From NCBI GenBank assembly GCA_020722945.1, contig DYJV01000076.1, positions 1-9,324 on the forward strand: a DNA stretch of 9,324 bases, read 5' to 3'. The translations under genes were made by a program, and so were the position numbers. This DNA comes from Candidatus Methylomirabilis sp. (GTDB taxonomy: Bacteria; DYJV01). Below the pieces are notes generated by a model. It was not told where the DNA came from. It saw only the letters and a program-made list of their open reading frames with translations, and searched no databases. Each line of letters starts with the position of its first letter. The stretch's first letter is position 1. Below are positions 6,229-9,324 of this stretch, piece after piece.

Positions 6229-8073
6229 TTCTGGTGGACAAACTTTTACACATTCACCACACTTCACACACTTTTTCTGATCTATAATTTTCTTTCTTGA
6301 TTTTTTTGTGGTAAAAATAGCCTCTGTTGGACAACATCCAAGACATGCATCACACCCTCTTGCACATTTATCAAGATCAATATAGTAAGCTATCAGATCC
6401 CTGCACATAAGTGATGGACATTTTTTGTCAATTATGTGTGCAATATACTCATCTTCAAAATACCTGATAGTTGTGAGAATAGGATTTGGTGCAGTTTTAC
6501 CAAGTCCACAAAGTGAACCTTTGACTATAACATCACTAAGCTTTTTCAGTAGTGAGATATCCTCCATCTCCCCTTGCCCCTTTGTAATACGCTGAAGTAT
6601 TTCAAGAAGCTGCCGTGTACCTACTCTGCAAAATGTGCATTTCCCACAAGATTCTTTTTGGGTAAAATCAAGAAAAAACTTTGCAACTTCAACCATGCAG
6701 CTACTACTATCCATTACTACCATTCCACCTGAACCCATCATTGCACCAGCTCCCCTCAAGGAGTCAAAATCTATCGGGATATCCAAAAAAGCTTCAGGAA
6801 GACAACCACCAGATGGCCCACCTATCTGAACAGCTTTAAACTCTTTACCACCTTTTATCCCACCACAAATATCAAATATAAGATGCCTCAAAGTTTCTCC
6901 CATAGGTAGTTCAACAAGACCAGGATATTCAACATCACCAACTACTGAAAAAATAGCTGTTCCAGGACAATTTGAAAGACCAATTTCTTTGAAAGCTTGG
7001 GCACCATTTCTCAAGATATAAGGGATAGCTGATAACGTTTTGACATTGTTAATCAAAGTAGGCTGCCCTTTAAAACCTCTCTCTGAAGGGTAAGGCGGTT
7101 TTACAGTAGGGACACCCCTTTTACCTTCTAATGAAGAGATAAGAGCAGTTTCCTCTCCACATACAAAAGCTCCTGCACCTTGAAAAACAGATACATCTAT
7201 ACTAAAATCAGAACCAAATATATTTTTACCTATAAATCCCTCTTTTTTTGCATCATGAATAGCAGTTTTCATGGTATTGACTGCAATAGGATACTCTGCT
7301 CTGATGTATAAAATTGCATTCTCTGCTCCTATTGAATATGCACCTATCAAGAGTCCTTCAAGTAACTGGTGAGGATTACTCTCCATTATTGTTCTATCCA
7401 TATATGCACCAGGATCACCCTCATCACCGTTGCAAATTATAGTTTTGAAATCACCACTTGAATTGGCAGTAATCTCCCATTTAACTCCAGTAGGGAAACC
7501 TGCACCACCCCTACCCCTCAATCCAGAGTTTTTTATAACCTCAATTATATCCTCTCTTTTCATTCCAAGAGCTTTTATAAATCCAGAATATCCTTCATTT
7601 GCAATATAATGCCTTATATTGTAAGGATCTATAATCCCATTAATGTTCATTACTATTTTCTTTTCAAATAAAAATCTTGGATAATCATTGATATTTGGAT
7701 AATTGTCATCAGGAGTTATGGACCCTATCATATAGTCAAAACATGGATCACCTTCTATCAAGAATGCTTTTACAAGAACCCTTGCCTCCCCTTCCCTGAT
7801 ATTTTTATACATAAGTGGAGGAAAACCGGGATTTTGAATTGTAACAATAGGTTCTGCATAACAGTGTCCATTGCATCCAACTGGGACCACTTCACCTTGC
7901 AAATTATACTCTTCAAGCATATCTTTGAATGTTTTTATCGTGTCTGTTGATCCTGCAGCTCTTCCACAAGTAGCATTCCCAACATAGATGATAATTTTAT
8001 CTGAATTTATGAGATTGTTCCACTCAGATATAGATTTATCCTTTATATTTGCATACATATCGTAAAAATTCAT
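6169..8073 (-). CDS. nuoF: NuoF/HndC-like NADH-binding flavoprotein subunit with extra Fe-S domains
   Basis: A 634-residue subunit that would oxidise NAD(P)H with FMN and pass electrons to Fe-S clusters. Residues about 25-105 form a thioredoxin-like ferredoxin domain with ATCGRAAG (C36) and VGCNGHCYAEP (C67, C71). The NuoF core follows: GRGGAGFPTG (187-196) and GAGAFVCGEETAL (299-311) for FMN/NADH binding. The N3-type [4Fe-4S] cluster has C476, C479, C482 and C522. The C-terminus (about 565-615) is a double ferredoxin with C570, C574, C577, C580/C581 and C602, C605, C608, C612. This extended form is typical of NuoF-like subunits of NAD(P)-linked hydrogenases, formate dehydrogenases and bifurcating enzymes, not of short complex I NuoF. 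ATG at 8073 overlaps the NuoE-like stop (ATGA, 8070-8073), with GAGG just upstream. The stop lies in a duplicated 90-bp segment. NADH versus NADPH preference cannot be told from the sequence. Confidence 0.93.
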   Translation of the reverse strand: MNFYDMYANIKDKSISEWNNLINSDKIIIYVGNATCGRAAGSTDTIKTFKDMLEEYNLQGEVVPVGCNGHCYAEPIVTIQNPGFPPLMYKNIREGEARVLVKAFLIEGDPCFDYMIGSITPDDNYPNINDYPRFLFEKKIVMNINGIIDPYNIRHYIANEGYSGFIKALGMKREDIIEVIKNSGLRGRGGAGFPTGVKWEITANSSGDFKTIICNGDEGDPGAYMDRTIMESNPHQLLEGLLIGAYSIGAENAILYIRAEYPIAVNTMKTAIHDAKKEGFIGKNIFGSDFSIDVSVFQGAGAFVCGEETALISSLEGKRGVPTVKPPYPSERGFKGQPTLINNVKTLSAIPYILRNGAQAFKEIGLSNCPGTAIFSVVGDVEYPGLVELPMGETLRHLIFDICGGIKGGKEFKAVQIGGPSGGCLPEAFLDIPIDFDSLRGAGAMMGSGGMVVMDSSSCMVEVAKFFLDFTQKESCGKCTFCRVGTRQLLEILQRITKGQGEMEDISLLKKLSDVIVKGSLCGLGKTAPNPILTTIRYFEDEYIAHIIDKKCPSLMCRDLIAYYIDLDKCARGCDACLGCCPTEAIFTTKKSRKKIIDQKKCVKCGECVKVCPPEYDAVKVVSPPDLLPLIEED

Positions 8074-8597
8074 TTTTTAACCTCTGATTTTCTACTTTCT
8101 ATCTCTTCTTGAATTTTATGTGATTCTATCAACCCTTCAACTTTGCTTGGTGTAAAATAACCCTCAACATTCTCATTTACAACAACAACAGGAGCTAAAG
8201 AACAGCAACCTACACATGCAACCCTTTCGAGACTATATTTTCTATCTTTGGTAGTCTCCCCTTCATGAATATTAAGTTTTCTTTCAAAATTCTCAAGAAT
8301 AATATTAGCACCTTTAACATGGCAAGCTGTCCCGAGGCATACTTTAATCTGGAATTTACCTGGTGGATTAAATTTGAATTGGTTGTAGAAAGTGGCAATA
8401 CCGTAAACTTTGTTGTGTGATATAGAGAAATACTCCCCTATCATTGAGAAAGATTTTAGAGGGATATAACCAAATTTGTTTTGTATGGTCTGTAAAAGGG
8501 GGAGAACACGAGAGTAATCTTTAGTAAAATTATTGAGCAACTCTTCTATATCTTCAAGTATTTTAGATTCATCAAAAAATTCTTCATCTCTTTCCAT
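8070..8597 (-). CDS. nuoE: NuoE/HndA-like [2Fe-2S] thioredoxin-fold subunit
   Basis: A 175-residue protein of the 24-kDa complex I subunit family. The N-terminal helical part (about 10-75) includes the family-like stretch LLPLLQ-TIQNKFGYIP and VYGIATFYNQF. The thioredoxin-fold [2Fe-2S] domain has C87-x4-C92 (CLGTAC) and C128-x3-C132 (CVGCC, with one extra Cys at 131), then LAPVVVVN. Length is normal. It sits beside the FMN of the NuoF-like subunit in the cytoplasmic arm of such enzymes, where the cluster may store one electron from NADH oxidation. GGAGA (8605-8609 on this strand) precedes ATG by 7 nt. It overlaps the NuoF-like gene by ATGA and lies 81 nt downstream of the zinc-ribbon gene. 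The last about 15 residues are a charged, Glu/Lys-rich tail. Confidence 0.93.
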   Translation of the reverse strand: MERDEEFFDESKILEDIEELLNNFTKDYSRVLPLLQTIQNKFGYIPLKSFSMIGEYFSISHNKVYGIATFYNQFKFNPPGKFQIKVCLGTACHVKGANIILENFERKLNIHEGETTKDRKYSLERVACVGCCSLAPVVVVNENVEGYFTPSKVEGLIESHKIQEEIESRKSEVKK

Positions 8598-8640
8598 AAA
8601 ATTGTCTCCAACTTCTGTATGTTATTGAATAGAGCAGTTA

Positions 8641-8669
8641 CTTTAAACTCTGTAATTAATAATTTTCAA
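8641..8669 (-). promoter_or_regulatory. Weak candidate promoter for the diaphorase genes
   Basis: In the 81-nt gap ahead of the NuoE-like gene, TTGAAA (8664-8669 on this strand) stands 17 nt from TTAAAG (8641-8646). The -35 is reasonable and the -10 is poor. It could give separate expression of the three redox genes, but the gap is also short enough for read-through from the zinc-ribbon gene. No operator-like symmetry is seen in the gap. Confidence 0.2.
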
Positions 8670-8678
8670 TATTAGAAG

Positions 8679-9032
8679 TTAAAATGTGGTATAACACACC
8701 TTTCCATCTACTTTTGTCCCTCTTGCAAGCTCCATATGTCTCAAAGTAGCAAAGTTCCTTTTAAACTCCTCTTCAGATATAGCAAGCTTACTACATATTG
8801 TATTAATCTCAATAGGTGGATTATCTTTTAATAATTTGAGAATACTGTTCTGTATTTCTGAAATTTCGGTTTTCTTGGAATTTTTTGCAGCATAGACTGC
8901 CCATGGATCGCAAGTTTTCGGCATAGTCATAATAGTCATATAGCAATCTTCACATAAATTACGACCCTCATGAGTAATCATTTCGGATAGTTCAAACTTA
9001 CCTTTGCATTTAAAACATTCAATAGCAGCCAT
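8679..9032 (-). CDS. Small zinc-ribbon/LIM-like protein with a winged-helix-like C-terminus
   Basis: The protein has 117 residues. The N-terminus has C6-x2-C9 and C27-x2-C30 with an intervening GRN-L turn, a treble-clef/LIM-like zinc site. CDPWAVYAAK (41-50) is a conserved-looking linker. Residues about 55-117 read as helix-turn-helix followed by a beta-hairpin (EISEIQNSILKLLKD, then ICSKLAISEEEFKRNFATL, then RGTKVDGKVCYTTF), consistent with a small winged helix. No family name is recognised with certainty. AGGAGG (9038-9043 on this strand) precedes the ATG closely and fixes the start. It is the first gene of the minus-strand cluster, 81 nt before the NuoE-like gene, so a regulatory or accessory role for the redox module is possible but is only inferred from position and fold. 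Confidence 0.75.
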   Translation of the reverse strand: MAAIECFKCKGKFELSEMITHEGRNLCEDCYMTIMTMPKTCDPWAVYAAKNSKKTEISEIQNSILKLLKDNPPIEINTICSKLAISEEEFKRNFATLRHMELARGTKVDGKVCYTTF

Positions 9033-9242
9033 TCTATCCTCCTGAAGAATAATTTATTAACTCCTTGGCAATACTACTATCAAGCAATTTTTGCAAGATT
9101 ATTTTGATAATTTTCATTAATTAACTTATTATGATATATAAAATGTTGTGCCATCTTATTAAATGAATAGTAGAAAAAATAGGCTTAAGGCTGAGGGTTG
9201 AAAGTAAGAAAATATAATTCAAGGGTTAAAATTTAAAATTAT

Positions 9243-9267
9243 AATGACAAACTATACTTTTGTCATT
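9243..9267. repeat. Perfect 9-bp inverted repeat
   Basis: AATGACAAA (9243-9251) and TTTGTCATT (9259-9267) form a perfect stem around a 7-nt loop. It lies in non-coding DNA about 210 bp upstream of the zinc-ribbon gene and runs straight into the GTCATTTCGA repeat-like element. There is no T-run in the plus direction, and only a broken AT-rich stretch follows in the minus direction, so a terminator role is weakly supported. It may be one end of the dispersed repeat or a protein-binding site. Confidence 0.45.
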
Positions 9268-9294
9268 TCGACGAACAAAGTGAGGAGTAATCTC
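9261..9294 (+). repeat. Dispersed GTCATTTCGA-type intergenic repeat (probable)
   Basis: TGTCATTTCGACGAACAAAG followed by TGAGGAGTAATCTC resembles short REP-like intergenic elements seen in many bacterial genomes, with the general form GTCATTTCGA-CGAA-GAAGTGAG-AATCTC. Only one copy is present here, so repetitiveness cannot be shown from the window. No transposase or RAYT gene is near. Confidence 0.5.
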
Positions 9295-9324
9295 AGGGAT
9301 AGGCTGAAGTGCTGAAAGTTGAAG

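Larger units (their letters stand above)
9181..9324. other. Non-coding right end with degenerate GGCTGA/TGAAAGT words
   Basis: On either side of the GTCATTTCGA element lie purine-rich stretches with shared words: AGGCTTAAGGCTGAGGGT then TGAAAGT (9181-9205), and AGGCTGAAGTGCTGAAAGT (9301-9319). They look like pieces of a degenerate short-word repeat that continues past the window edge. The rest of 9033-9180 is plain AT-rich sequence. I find no RNA gene, CRISPR unit or convincing promoter in it. Confidence 0.35.

Noticed and set aside
5982-6287. Plus-strand open frame of 101 codons with an internally repeated 30-residue unit
   Set aside because: It lies antisense to the two redox genes. Its repeat is simply the 90-bp tandem duplication read in another frame, and it has no plausible RBS or family match.
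8210-8398. Second minus-strand frame of 62 codons inside the NuoE-like gene
   Set aside because: It overlaps the conserved [2Fe-2S] ligand region in another frame and has no RBS or recognisable motif.
9125-9160. Sigma-54-like TGGCAC on the minus strand upstream of the zinc-ribbon gene
   Set aside because: The required GC element of the -12 box is missing at the correct spacing, so only half of the motif is present.
9033-9324. CRISPR array or tRNA in the right-hand non-coding region
   Set aside because: There are no evenly spaced direct repeats with unique spacers and no cloverleaf-forming sequence. Only short degenerate words and a hairpin are present.

Overview
The window comes from a low-GC, Gram-negative, probably anaerobic bacterium. 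Heptose (LPS core) synthesis, a SPOR-type envelope protein and a secreted FG-GAP protein point to an outer-membrane bearer. The cysteine-rich NADH-oxidising module points to anaerobic electron transfer. The overall look of the proteins suggests Deferribacterota (Calditerrivibrio/Deferribacter-like). That placement is an impression from sequence style and was not checked by any search.

Layout. Positions 3-86 are the last 27 codons of a truncated gene whose tail resembles Rpn/PD-(D/E)XK transposase-nuclease proteins. From 243 to 5360 runs a tight plus-strand operon: an EF-G2-type elongation factor G paralogue, a membrane-anchored protein with two SPOR-like domains, a stand-alone heptose-1-phosphate adenylyltransferase (RfaE2), and a secreted FG-GAP/VCBS-like protein starting at TTG. 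Spacings are 4 nt, an ATGA overlap and 3 nt. The operon ends in a convergent overlap: the last plus-strand gene and the first minus-strand gene share 12 bp. The hairpin terminator of the plus operon (5355-5385) lies inside the coding end of the minus-strand gene.

The minus-strand cluster (9032 down to 5349) reads, in transcription order: a small zinc-ribbon/winged-helix-like protein, a NuoE/HndA-like [2Fe-2S] subunit, a NuoF/HndC-like FMN/NADH subunit with extra N- and C-terminal Fe-S domains, and a HoxU-like 2Fe-2S/4Fe-4S adaptor. Together the last three form a complete diaphorase module (NADH to FMN to Fe-S chain). No catalytic subunit (hydrogenase, formate dehydrogenase or complex I core) is in the window, so the partner enzyme is unknown.

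The most striking sequence-level oddity is a perfect 90-bp direct tandem duplication (6047-6228) across the junction between the NuoF-like and HoxU-like genes. It duplicates the 3' end and stop of the first gene plus the ribosome binding site and start codon of the second. Both proteins stay intact, but a decoy 7-codon minicistron and a 109-nt spacer are created where 19 nt would be expected. In the HoxU-like protein, the position of the usual histidine ligand of the HxxxCxxCxxxxxC cluster is an aspartate.

The right end (9033-9324) is non-coding. It holds a perfect 9-bp inverted repeat, a GTCATTTCGA...GAG...AATCTC element resembling widely dispersed intergenic repeats, and degenerate GGCTGA/TGAAAGT words on both sides of it.
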